A stretch of 39,128 bases of DNA from Cohnella luojiensis (lineage in GTDB: Bacteria > Bacillota > Bacilli > Paenibacillales > Paenibacillaceae), in assembly GCF_004564235.1 (NCBI RefSeq), contig NZ_SOMN01000044.1:1-39128 (forward strand), written 5' to 3'. The notes under the pieces were generated by a model that was not told the origin of the DNA, did no database searches, and was given only the letters and a program-made list of their open reading frames with translations. This document shows, one piece after another, positions 16,547-24,875 of this stretch (positions within the stretch are counted from its first letter, which is position 1; each line of letters starts with the position of its first letter). The translations under genes were made by a program, and so were the position numbers.

Positions 16547-17022
16547 ATGCGTTGAAGTACATCCGTAAGTTCTTTTCATTAGACATGGGAATGCTGTTGT
16601 TGATGATGGAGACGTTTCTGTACTTAGCGTGGGCACGTTTTCTTGTATGGCTGCCTTTTGCTAAGATTGCTCCTTCATTGGGCTCTTCGATGAAGGAGAC
16701 TCCTCACATTTCTAACCAACAGGAACCAATCTTGAAAAAGCTCTCAATAGCACTTCATATGATGAGTAGACATACCCTCTGGGACAGTAAGTGTCTCGTG
16801 AGGGCAATTGCTGCGATGAAGATGCTGGATAGAAGACTTATTGATAGTACGCTTTATTTGGGAACCGCCAAAGATGTGAATGGGGAAATGATTGCACATG
16901 CTTGGCTGCGCAGCGGTACCTATTATTTAACAGGGGCGGAAGAGATGAGAAAGTTCACAGTCGTTGGAAAATTTGCAAAACGGTTCAACAGCTCCGGACA
17001 AGAGGGATCTTATGATGAATAA
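16543..17022 (+). CDS. Lasso-peptide leader peptidase (transglutaminase-like, protein B2)
   Basis: B2 removes the leader so that the core N-terminus is free for ring closure. The 159-residue product carries the transglutaminase-like catalytic residues Cys84 in WDSKCLVRAIA and His119 in AHAWLRSG, and a hydrophobic N-terminal segment (residues 14-40). The expected third residue (Asp) is not obvious; the stretch after the His reads TYYLTG. Start ATG 16543 is chosen because it overlaps the B1 stop and gives the normal length. The next gene starts ten bases before its end. Confidence 0.9.
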   Translation: MNALKYIRKFFSLDMGMLLLMMETFLYLAWARFLVWLPFAKIAPSLGSSMKETPHISNQQEPILKKLSIALHMMSRHTLWDSKCLVRAIAAMKMLDRRLIDSTLYLGTAKDVNGEMIAHAWLRSGTYYLTGAEEMRKFTVVGKFAKRFNSSGQEGSYDE

Positions 17023-18199
17023 CCAGCTTCTAATTGGATGGGGTTCTTTTCCTAAGGAATTGAAATTGCTGCTTGCTTTTATGAAGCATGAACAAGATGA
17101 AATGTCGCTCAGCAATCAGCGCGAGCTATCAATAGATATAGACTGGGACCAATTTATTCAGTTGGTCAGACATCATCGGATGTCTGCAATTATTTACGAC
17201 CGATTGAAGAAAGTAAGCCCGTCATGGATCCCTGCCAATGTCTCTAAAGCTTTATATCATGATTATCACAAAAATATATTCCAAATGCTTCATCTAAGCG
17301 GCGAGGTGGAATGTATTTGTAAGCTATTGGCTGAACATCAGATTCGTTCTCTTCTTCTAAAAGGGCCTACACTCGCCGTTGATCTATATGGAGACATTTC
17401 CCTCAGAACATCCAAGGACTTGGACATCCTAGTTAACATCAATGAGCTGGATCAAGTGAATAAGTTACTCCTGGAGCAAGGCTACATAACTGATGATATC
17501 GTACTCTCTGCATTAAATGGTTGGAAATGGAGGCAGCACCATATTACCTATTTCCATCCGCACAAGAGGATTTATCTTGAGCTTCACTGGAGATTAAATC
17601 CCGGTCCATCCAAGGAACCAAGCTTTGACGAATTATGGGAGCGGAAAAAGATAAATGGTCTTACAAGTTATCCCGTGTACAGTTTAGGCGAAGATGACTT
17701 GTTCTGTTATCTCGTTTCCCATGGCGCACGTCATGGTTGGTTTAGACTGCGTTGGTTGGCGGATATCGATATCCTCATGAGACGGCAGACAGATTGGAAA
17801 AGCTTAACCCTCGTCATGAAGAAAGAATATCAATTGACTATGATCGGCGGGCAAGCACTGAATTTGGCATCCAAGCTGCTAGATACTCCATTAAGTAAAG
17901 ATATGGAAATCATAGCTAATCGCAGTCGTGCCGGGTATTTAGCACGATTCGCGCTTATCTTTATGAAAGAGGCAGTTGATTTACATTATAATCCTCCGGA
18001 AAATATTGCACGTTATCTGAAATCCTATTTATATGCAATAAAATCCAAACGGCAAAAGCTGATTTTCTTCCTGAATTTCTGTTACCCCTACCCCATTGAT
18101 GCTCAGACTCTATCTTTACCCAAATATATACATTTCTTATACCTCCCTTTACGTCCAATACTCTGGGTTTGGAGAAAAGCGAGACATGTTTTAACCTAG
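17012..18199 (+). CDS. Nucleotidyltransferase-fold protein of the lasso cluster (first copy)
   Basis: The 395-residue protein has the signature of the nucleotidyltransferase family found in RiPP and polysaccharide clusters: LLLKGPTLAVDLYG (Lys117-Gly118) followed by RTSKDLDILVN with Asp136 and Asp138 as predicted metal ligands, and an ELHWRL motif after residue 180. From memory, a homologue in the pseudomycoidin lasso cluster (PsmN) adds sugars to the phosphorylated peptide; the chemistry here is unproven. The start at ATG 17012 (GAGGGA before it) lies inside B2, so translation is coupled. Confidence 0.8.
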   Translation: MMNNQLLIGWGSFPKELKLLLAFMKHEQDEMSLSNQRELSIDIDWDQFIQLVRHHRMSAIIYDRLKKVSPSWIPANVSKALYHDYHKNIFQMLHLSGEVECICKLLAEHQIRSLLLKGPTLAVDLYGDISLRTSKDLDILVNINELDQVNKLLLEQGYITDDIVLSALNGWKWRQHHITYFHPHKRIYLELHWRLNPGPSKEPSFDELWERKKINGLTSYPVYSLGEDDLFCYLVSHGARHGWFRLRWLADIDILMRRQTDWKSLTLVMKKEYQLTMIGGQALNLASKLLDTPLSKDMEIIANRSRAGYLARFALIFMKEAVDLHYNPPENIARYLKSYLYAIKSKRQKLIFFLNFCYPYPIDAQTLSLPKYIHFLYLPLRPILWVWRKARHVLT

Positions 18200-18211
18200 G
18201 GGGCTTCAAAT

Positions 18212-20032
18212 ATGGAACCTATTCTATACTTTGCGAAGCGGTTACATAGCTTTACTGGAATGAAATTATATGTGAATCTCTTTGGCACGGTAATGGTTAG
18301 TCTCCTTGAAGGGATTGGCATCTTGTTATTGGTACCGATGATCAGTATGAGCGGTATAGCCGGTGTGAATAAGGAAGCTACTCCTCTTTCAGGAATGATC
18401 GGAGCTTTGCAATCGGTACCTAAACAGTGGATATTGCCAATCATATTGGTCAGCTTTGTCCTATTGGTTATCGGCCAAGGGCTCTTGAAACGGAGTATTG
18501 GCATTCAGAATGTGAAGATACACCAAGGCTTTGTGTACCATCTGAGATCGGAAACGTATCGTGCTTTACTGCAATCAAAATGGGATTTTTTTATTATGAG
18601 ACGGAAATCCGATTTCATCAATTCCTTAACAGCAGAGATCGGGAGAGTCAGCGGTGGAGTAAGTGTGTCATTGCAGCTATTAGCATCAATTATTTTTACG
18701 CTCATTCAAATTGGTCTAGCTTTCTGGTTATCCCCAGAACTTACATTATTCGTCATCGTATGTGGCTTTGCACTTGCTTTTCTATCAAGGAAATTTATTC
18801 AGAGATCGAAAAGTCTGGGAAATCTAACGTTAGAGTTGTCTAAACAATATATGGGGGGGATCACGGATCAGTTAAATGGGATTAAAGATATTAAGATCAA
18901 TATGTTAGAACGATCCCGACTATCATGGCTGCATCATATGAATATGAAGATGCAACAAGAACATGGGGAGTATTTTAAATTAAAAGCAACCTCACAATTC
19001 TATTACCAAGTGGCTTCTGCATTGTTAGTCGCAGCTTTCATATTTTTGTCGATTCAAATGTTTGAAGCTAAGGTGGAGCAATTGTTGCTCGTTATTATCA
19101 TCTTCTCCCGATTGTGGCCGAGATTTACCGGATTTCAGTCGAGTCTGGAGAACATTGCCTCGTCCATTCCTTCATTTAATAACATTATTAAACTGCAAGA
19201 GGATTGCAAGGAAGCCACGGAGTTCTCAATAGCTGAACAACAGGGGCAGAATGTAAAGATGATAACTATCGAAAAGAGTCTTGAATGTAGAAATGTGTAT
19301 TTCCGTTATAATCGGCAGGAGTCTCAATATGCTCTTCAAGACATTAATTTGCATATTCCCTCAAATCGAATGACAGCAATCGTAGGAAGATCCGGTGCCG
19401 GGAAGAGCACCTTGATTGATATCTTAATGGGACTTGTAATGCCGGAGCAAGGACAAGTCATCATAGACGGAATCCCACTGACAAGTGATCGTTTATTATC
19501 TTTAAGGCGTTCCATCAGCTATGTTCCACAGGATCCTTTCCTATTTAATGAAACCATAAGGGAAAACCTATTGATGGTGAAACCTCATGCAAGTGAGAAA
19601 GAAATTTGGGAGGCGCTGGAGTTTTCCGTGTCTGCAGATTTTATTCGAAGGCTGCCTCAAGGGCTGGATACATTTATTGGAGATCGGGGTATCCGATTAT
19701 CAGGAGGAGAACGACAAAGGTTGGTGCTTGCCCGGGCGATCTTGCGCAATCCATCGATTCTTGTATTGGATGAAGCAACTAGTGCATTAGATACGGAAAA
19801 TGAATCGAAGATTCAAGAAGCTCTGGAGCAATTAAAGGGGAAAATGACCATTATCGTCATAGCCCATCGTTTGTCGACGATACGGAATGCGGATCAAGTG
19901 ATAGTGATCGATCAAGGCAGAATCGTTCAGAAGGGGATATTCAGCCAGCTTGCCAATGAGAAAAAAAGCATGCTAAACCATCTGCTGGAGCACCAGGCCA
20001 TCGTTTGGCCTCATGCCTCAGGGGAGGAATAA
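18212..20032 (+). CDS. ABC exporter of the lasso peptide (protein D)
   Basis: A 606-residue fused permease-ATPase of the exporter type. Residues 1-310 form the six-helix membrane domain. The ATPase domain (about 350-600) has Walker A GRSGAGKST, signature LSGGERQRL, Walker B ILVLDEATSALD and the switch His in IAHRLSTI. There is no N-terminal C39 peptidase, consistent with leader removal by B2. Exporters of this type give self-protection as well as secretion. RBS GGGGG before ATG 18212. Its stop overlaps the start of the next gene. Confidence 0.93.
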   Translation: MEPILYFAKRLHSFTGMKLYVNLFGTVMVSLLEGIGILLLVPMISMSGIAGVNKEATPLSGMIGALQSVPKQWILPIILVSFVLLVIGQGLLKRSIGIQNVKIHQGFVYHLRSETYRALLQSKWDFFIMRRKSDFINSLTAEIGRVSGGVSVSLQLLASIIFTLIQIGLAFWLSPELTLFVIVCGFALAFLSRKFIQRSKSLGNLTLELSKQYMGGITDQLNGIKDIKINMLERSRLSWLHHMNMKMQQEHGEYFKLKATSQFYYQVASALLVAAFIFLSIQMFEAKVEQLLLVIIIFSRLWPRFTGFQSSLENIASSIPSFNNIIKLQEDCKEATEFSIAEQQGQNVKMITIEKSLECRNVYFRYNRQESQYALQDINLHIPSNRMTAIVGRSGAGKSTLIDILMGLVMPEQGQVIIDGIPLTSDRLLSLRRSISYVPQDPFLFNETIRENLLMVKPHASEKEIWEALEFSVSADFIRRLPQGLDTFIGDRGIRLSGGERQRLVLARAILRNPSILVLDEATSALDTENESKIQEALEQLKGKMTIIVIAHRLSTIRNADQVIVIDQGRIVQKGIFSQLANEKKSMLNHLLEHQAIVWPHASGEE

Positions 20033-20994
20033 TGATGATACCCTTTCTGCAGTCACTATATCATCCTGAACCCGAGCTCCCTCGAGATGATGATGATTAT
20101 TATCATCGGATTTTACAGGATATTGAACTATTTATGATCTCCTCCCAGGTTTATCATTTATTAATTAAGCAGGAGCGGTTGGAGGATGTTCCCACCTTCT
20201 TTCAGCAGAAATTAAAAGAAGATTACACACGTGGTCTTAACCATAACTTCTATATGAGGTATCAAGAAGCGATACTGTTAAAGGCTTTCGAAGAATGGGC
20301 AATCAACGCAATCCCTCTAAAAGGGATTCATTTTGCGGTTCGTTATTTTGGTCATCTGGGCGCGCGAGTCGCAGGGGACATCGATATACTTATTCCGTTG
20401 AACAAGCTAAGGGAAAGCATTGAGTGTGTAAAGGCGCTGGGATATACATTCGAGATTGTAAAGGACCATCATGCCCGTCTATATAGAAACGAGCTCTCTG
20501 TCGAATTACATTGGACTCTAGATAAACAATACTGGTCTGATCTAACTCCGCATCCTTTCTGGGAGTCTTCAGAAAAATTAAAACACTATGATTATGTTAA
20601 GCAATTATCAACACAGTATACCTTTTACTTTATTTGTTTACATAGTGCCAGGCATCAAATGGACTCCCTGAGATATCTCTTGGATATTAGACAAATGTTA
20701 TATGAATGTGCTGAAGAAATAGACTATGACTCCTTATTCCGGCGAGCGGGCTGCGACAAAACATTAAGAAGAATAAAAACGGTGCTCTCCATTGTTTATC
20801 AGCAGTTTCCTGAGCTTCATAAGGTGAAGCCGCTGGATATTCCTTACATCAACTGCTACTGGAATTATGAGTCTATAAGAAATGCCAAGCTAGGTATTAG
20901 AGATCGACAGTATTATATGTACAAGATGCATTTTAAGCATCTTATTTTCGATTCGTGGAAATATACCTTGAAGTCTATTAGGAAGTCGTATTGA
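20032..20994 (+). CDS. Nucleotidyltransferase-fold protein of the lasso cluster (second copy)
   Basis: The 320-residue protein repeats the features of the 17012 gene: IPLKGIHFAVRYFG (Lys97-Gly98), then ARVAGDIDILIP with Asp116 and Asp118, then SVELHWTLD. Overall sequence is otherwise quite different, so it is a diverged paralogue or an independent family member rather than a recent duplication. It starts at ATG 20032 (or 20035), overlapping the exporter stop TAATG, with GGGGAGGAA as RBS. It ends in a terminator and closes the operon. Function is unknown; modification of the phosphorylated lasso tail is the obvious guess. Confidence 0.8.
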   Translation: MMIPFLQSLYHPEPELPRDDDDYYHRILQDIELFMISSQVYHLLIKQERLEDVPTFFQQKLKEDYTRGLNHNFYMRYQEAILLKAFEEWAINAIPLKGIHFAVRYFGHLGARVAGDIDILIPLNKLRESIECVKALGYTFEIVKDHHARLYRNELSVELHWTLDKQYWSDLTPHPFWESSEKLKHYDYVKQLSTQYTFYFICLHSARHQMDSLRYLLDIRQMLYECAEEIDYDSLFRRAGCDKTLRRIKTVLSIVYQQFPELHKVKPLDIPYINCYWNYESIRNAKLGIRDRQYYMYKMHFKHLIFDSWKYTLKSIRKSY

Positions 20995-20995
20995 A

Positions 20996-21017
20996 AAAGC
21001 CCCCGAATGGGGGCTTT
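20996..21017. terminator. Bidirectional terminator between lasso operon and beta-helix gene
   Basis: AAAGCCCCC (20996-21004), GAAT loop, GGGGGCTTT (21009-21017). It overlaps the stop codon region of the leftward gene and lies two bases after the stop of the rightward one, serving both convergent transcripts. Confidence 0.9.
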
Positions 21018-23919
21018 AGATGCCAATCGCTCCAAATGGCTTAAAGACAACCGAAGTTCCTACAAATTCCCAAGTAATAGTTCCATCCGTTGCCATGCCC
21101 GATGCATGGTTAGGAGCTATCGCCCCCGAAATCCCTGTAGTGGTAGATTTGTATACTCTTACACCTGAGTAAACGAGTTTATTCATAGAATAAGCCGTGT
21201 TTGCTACCCAATTTAATTCTGCGGCATTTCCAGCTATAGTACATACCCATCCAATTGACCCACCAGCAACAGGAGTGATGTTAATTATACGATCACCCAC
21301 AGTAAACACTCCTTTAGTGGGTAGAGAAGAGCTTTCGAATTCCCTCCTGCCTCCATTTGGTACACCCATATTATGGACAATAGTTGATTCAAAGTTATGC
21401 AAGAGTGGTCTACTAGTTGTTGAATTTGTTATTTGATTACCTACAATCATGTTGTTTCTCGCGCCGTTCCCTTCTATGATTGCCGTTGCTGAAGAATTAA
21501 AGTGATTTTTCATATCCACTTTATTATCAGATACAACATTATCTGAACCGCCGATAAAAATAACCGCTCCCCAAGTATTTCCCCCGGCAACAGAAACGCC
21601 AGATACCTTATTACCTGTAACTAAACTTCGATCACCGACCCGAATCAGTCCCACCTGATTTCCCGCAATAATGGAGCCACTAGGAGTCTTGATTACTTTA
21701 TTTAATGCGATATTGTCTGTTATTATCCATCGATGATCTGTACTGTTTGTAGTTACTTCCAGTGCAGTATCCTTTCCTGGGTTATCCGATGTTATTGTGT
21801 TTCCAGAAAAAGTGAGCTCCTTACAAAATCGGATTTCAACTGGCCACTGAGTTACATTTCCATACTGATTAATAGAGTTATTTGTTATTCTAATTCTTTT
21901 GACAATGTCTGAGTTATTTGGTTCTACTGAGAAACTAATGCCACCAGAACCAAATCCAGTTGTTGGATCTGAAAATATAGATATTGCATTGTCGCTAATA
22001 TTTACGTCAGTGCAGGATTGCCCCACGGCAGTTAGTTCAAGTTTTATTGCATTACCATTCAAATAACCTAAATTTTGAATCTTAATCTGATTACCTATGA
22101 CATTAACACTTTCCATTTTGCCGCCTAACCCAATAGCATTGTCGTATCCCAGAATTTTGTTATAGGAAATATTAATGTACTTATAACCAAAGTTCGCTCC
22201 GCCGAAGTTGATTGTTCCGTAATTATTTATTGTGTTATAGCTGATGTCCCCATAGGATGTGACATCCGTATTACCAAAACTTAAACTGCGCATAATGATT
22301 GCTTCTGCGCCCCCTACTTTTGTCCCGCCATATCCTAGAAAGATATCTGAGAATATATTATTATCTACACGATAACGATGTCCCCCAATTCCTAATGCAT
22401 TGGAACACCCATGATGAAAATAATTCCCTGTAAAGCGATAGTCTGTACAATTTCCGGCATAAGTGCTTATAAATTTACCTCTGGAGTATCTAAATTCGCA
22501 ATCCTTTATCAGGAAGTGCGAATGCCCGGCAGTTCCCCCTAGATTAATCATAATTTGTGCAAATTCAGTTGTATAGGTTCGATTACCACCATCGAAAATG
22601 ATTTCTTCGAATGACCAGTTGGAGGCAGTGTCCCCCTTAGATACAAAGTGATACATATTATCATTGCACGGGTTCACATGCATTAAAAATACAGGTTTGT
22701 TTTTTCCTTTCGTCTTAACATTAGAAGTAAAATACACTGATCTTGCTGTCGCCGGGTCTAGTCTAAAATGATAAACGCCTTGTGTAACTTCTATCTCGCC
22801 GCCGCCACAAGTTTCAAGAAAATTATACGCTTTATTAAAAGAACTTGTATTATCCATCATGACAACCGCGTTACCACTTAGTGTAGCCCCAGCATTATCT
22901 TTCAGGGTAAGGGTTGTTGTTCCACCGCCAGAAACAATGGTCGTTAATAAAGTATTATTCAATTTGGCTAAAGGTGCAGTTATTGGTATCCAAGGAGGAG
23001 TAGAAACCGCTATGGACCCGTGACCGCCATCTTCCCAAAAACCAGTTACATCTCGGATAAGTCCAAGGACTCCGCGTGAATTTGCTGGGTTGGTCTCTTC
23101 GCCATAAATGGCAAATCCATGACGTGCAATGCCGCTAGGCATTGTGATTCTAATCTTATTCCCGTCTTTAAAACTCAAAACATCAGGTGCATTGGCTATT
23201 GTTGTAATCGCACTTGCAGTTGTAATGCCCCCATATTTATCAAGGATTGCGATACGATAACTATATGAGGTTGATCCAGCAGTACCAATGATCGATAGCG
23301 TTGGTTGAGGTGCAGGGTTGGGGAATGTGGAAGTAATAGTACTCCCCGCATGCATGACCATTACCGTTTGACCATCCCAATATCGGTTCTTATCAGCTGA
23401 TGGAATCGTTAAAATATTGGAACCAGATGTAATAGATGCCTTTGAGGATACAAGCCCCATTGTTTCACTTCCTTCGTTGGAAGCACCAAACCATTGAGGA
23501 TAAATGGATCTGATATGATGAACTCCACTCACAACAGATCCTTCTCCGGCAAAAATGGGAAAAGGGTCTGCTTTTATGTCGGAGTTCATCGTAATTATTA
23601 CGCCCATTGAGATGTGAAGAAAGGCTCCCCGATCAAACATAACCGTCTTATCCCCAGGGAACGTTGTATTTGCTGTAATATTGTATCGGCCTTTAGGAAA
23701 CCGGATAGTAAATTCTCCGCCAGCCATTGCGTTTGTTATTGCCTCAGTATCATTAGCCACTCCATCGCCAACAGCACCGTAATCAACCACGCTTTTAACA
23801 CCACCACCAGTGCTTGCGCCAATGGCACCAATAACTTCTTCCAACGCTTGTCCGCTCGATATAACTGAATTAAGCAGGTTGGTCAAAGCCATTTCCAAAC
23901 TTACCGTATCTTCAGCCAT
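21016..23919 (-). CDS. Tailspike-like right-handed beta-helix protein (pectate-lyase-3 type, possible polysaccharide depolymerase)
   Basis: The 967-residue product has no signal peptide. Residues 1-40 are a helical, Ser/Gly-ending stem. Residues about 45-110 carry the pectate-lyase-3 opening VVDYGAVGDGVANDTEAI and FPKGRYNI, typical of phage tailspikes and polysaccharide lyases/hydrolases. A beta-sandwich-like insert (about 195-300) precedes a long stretch of parallel beta-helix turns (N-x-I-x-x-N patterns, about 400-810). The C-terminus has GDRIINITPVAGGSIGWVC and ends FKPFGAIGI, a module seen in Paenibacillus spike proteins, interrupted by a carbohydrate-binding-like segment (WVANTAYSMNKLVYSG to ITWEFVG). 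The RBS is GGGGGAAAG. It may act on the capsule made by the adjacent locus, or be a phage remnant; no other phage genes are present. Confidence 0.85.
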   Translation of the reverse strand: MAEDTVSLEMALTNLLNSVISSGQALEEVIGAIGASTGGGVKSVVDYGAVGDGVANDTEAITNAMAGGEFTIRFPKGRYNITANTTFPGDKTVMFDRGAFLHISMGVIITMNSDIKADPFPIFAGEGSVVSGVHHIRSIYPQWFGASNEGSETMGLVSSKASITSGSNILTIPSADKNRYWDGQTVMVMHAGSTITSTFPNPAPQPTLSIIGTAGSTSYSYRIAILDKYGGITTASAITTIANAPDVLSFKDGNKIRITMPSGIARHGFAIYGEETNPANSRGVLGLIRDVTGFWEDGGHGSIAVSTPPWIPITAPLAKLNNTLLTTIVSGGGTTTLTLKDNAGATLSGNAVVMMDNTSSFNKAYNFLETCGGGEIEVTQGVYHFRLDPATARSVYFTSNVKTKGKNKPVFLMHVNPCNDNMYHFVSKGDTASNWSFEEIIFDGGNRTYTTEFAQIMINLGGTAGHSHFLIKDCEFRYSRGKFISTYAGNCTDYRFTGNYFHHGCSNALGIGGHRYRVDNNIFSDIFLGYGGTKVGGAEAIIMRSLSFGNTDVTSYGDISYNTINNYGTINFGGANFGYKYINISYNKILGYDNAIGLGGKMESVNVIGNQIKIQNLGYLNGNAIKLELTAVGQSCTDVNISDNAISIFSDPTTGFGSGGISFSVEPNNSDIVKRIRITNNSINQYGNVTQWPVEIRFCKELTFSGNTITSDNPGKDTALEVTTNSTDHRWIITDNIALNKVIKTPSGSIIAGNQVGLIRVGDRSLVTGNKVSGVSVAGGNTWGAVIFIGGSDNVVSDNKVDMKNHFNSSATAIIEGNGARNNMIVGNQITNSTTSRPLLHNFESTIVHNMGVPNGGRREFESSSLPTKGVFTVGDRIINITPVAGGSIGWVCTIAGNAAELNWVANTAYSMNKLVYSGVRVYKSTTTGISGAIAPNHASGMATDGTITWEFVGTSVVFKPFGAIGI

Positions 23920-24027
23920 GTTCTTTCCCCCTTCTTGTGGGTATACCGTACATCATCTTGTTCTTAATATTATATGTCTAATTTGTACAAGAAGATTGGA
24001 TGGATAGCTCATTTATTATAGAAACTA

Positions 24028-24042
24028 GATACAAAATGGATC
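24028..24042. promoter_or_regulatory. Operator copy 4, GATACA-AAA-TGGATC
   Basis: One mismatch from the palindrome, 30 bases upstream of the capsule -35. It makes a three-site array with copies 5 and 6. Confidence 0.55.
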
Positions 24043-24071
24043 ATACACATGAAAATTTCAAAAAAAACCAG

Positions 24072-24100
24072 TTGACATGTTACAATGTGTATCGTAATAT
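24072..24100 (+). promoter_or_regulatory. Sigma-A promoter of the capsule operon
   Basis: Consensus TTGACA (24072-24077), 17-base spacer, TAATAT (24095-24100), 52 bases before the first gene. Its spacer is nearly identical to that of the pilZ promoter. Confidence 0.85.
24079..24093. promoter_or_regulatory. Operator copy 5, GTTACA-ATG-TGTATC
   Basis: Lies between -35 and -10 of the capsule promoter, beginning two bases after the -35, the same register as at pilZ. Confidence 0.7.
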
Positions 24101-24104
24101 TGGT

Positions 24105-24119
24105 GATACGAAGCGTATC
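24105..24119. promoter_or_regulatory. Operator copy 6, GATACG-AAG-CGTATC
   Basis: A perfect palindrome (TGATACG, AAG, CGTATCA at 24104-24120) over the expected transcription start of the capsule operon. Confidence 0.75.
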
Positions 24120-24152
24120 AAATGTGACTAATGAAATCATTGGGGGGTACTA

Positions 24153-24875
24153 ATGGAGTACATAGAGTATTTCAGAATCATACTTAAGCGTTTATGGCTG
24201 ATCGTTCTGATTGTTGTAATTTCCACTATAGTTACGGCTTGGTATAGCGATGATCAATATAGGCCGGTTTATGGAGCTACAACTAAGTTAATTGTCAGCA
24301 AGTCGCAAAGCCAGGATCAATTAATCAGTACCTATAAGGAAATCATTAAAACTCCGGCAATTATGGATAAGGTCGTTCAAGGTTATCCTGATTTGCAGAT
24401 CAGTTCCAAGAAACTTATCAACGATGTGCAAATTAACGCTTTAAGCGGAACGCAAGTCATGTCGATCTTTATCCGCGATTATTCTTACGAACGAGCAGCG
24501 AGAATAGTCAATGCTGTTTCGGATGTTTTTCAATCCGAAATTCCTAAGCTGATAGCAGCAGATAACATCAAAGTCTTAAATATGGCAGATGAGACTGAAA
24601 GATTCCCCTTGCCGCTCAATCCCAAGAGCAATCAAACAGCAGTCATCAGTTTTGTAGTTTCATTGCTGTTTGGTATCGGGATTGCATTTTTGTTGGAATT
24701 TTTGGATGACACCTTAAAATCGGAAAGTGACATTCAACAGGTTTTTGAATGTTCTACATTGGCGATGGTTGTTAAAACAAAAGAGAAACGACACCAACGT
24801 GGCACAAATAACAATAAATCTCGAAAAAAGATAGGTGAAGTCGTTGAGTCATCCTACACTGCTCTCAGCCGGTAA
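24153..24875 (+). CDS. Wzz/CpsC-type polysaccharide chain-length regulator and kinase activator
   Basis: A 240-residue protein with two membrane helices (residues about 14-30 and 167-190) flanking an extracellular domain, and the Pro-rich FPLPLNPKSN before the second helix, the hallmark of Wzz proteins. In Firmicutes this subunit (CapA/EpsA/YwqC type) activates the separate tyrosine kinase through its cytoplasmic tail, here rich in Lys and Arg. It is the first gene of the capsule operon; the kinase gene overlaps its end by 41 bases. RBS is GGGGGG before ATG 24153. Confidence 0.92.
   Translation: MEYIEYFRIILKRLWLIVLIVVISTIVTAWYSDDQYRPVYGATTKLIVSKSQSQDQLISTYKEIIKTPAIMDKVVQGYPDLQISSKKLINDVQINALSGTQVMSIFIRDYSYERAARIVNAVSDVFQSEIPKLIAADNIKVLNMADETERFPLPLNPKSNQTAVISFVVSLLFGIGIAFLLEFLDDTLKSESDIQQVFECSTLAMVVKTKEKRHQRGTNNNKSRKKIGEVVESSYTALSR

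Noticed and set aside
16962..17011. Upstream TTG start for the first nucleotidyltransferase at 16964
   Set aside because: It would overlap B2 by 59 bases without an RBS; ATG 17012 has GAGGGA before it and the normal coupling overlap.
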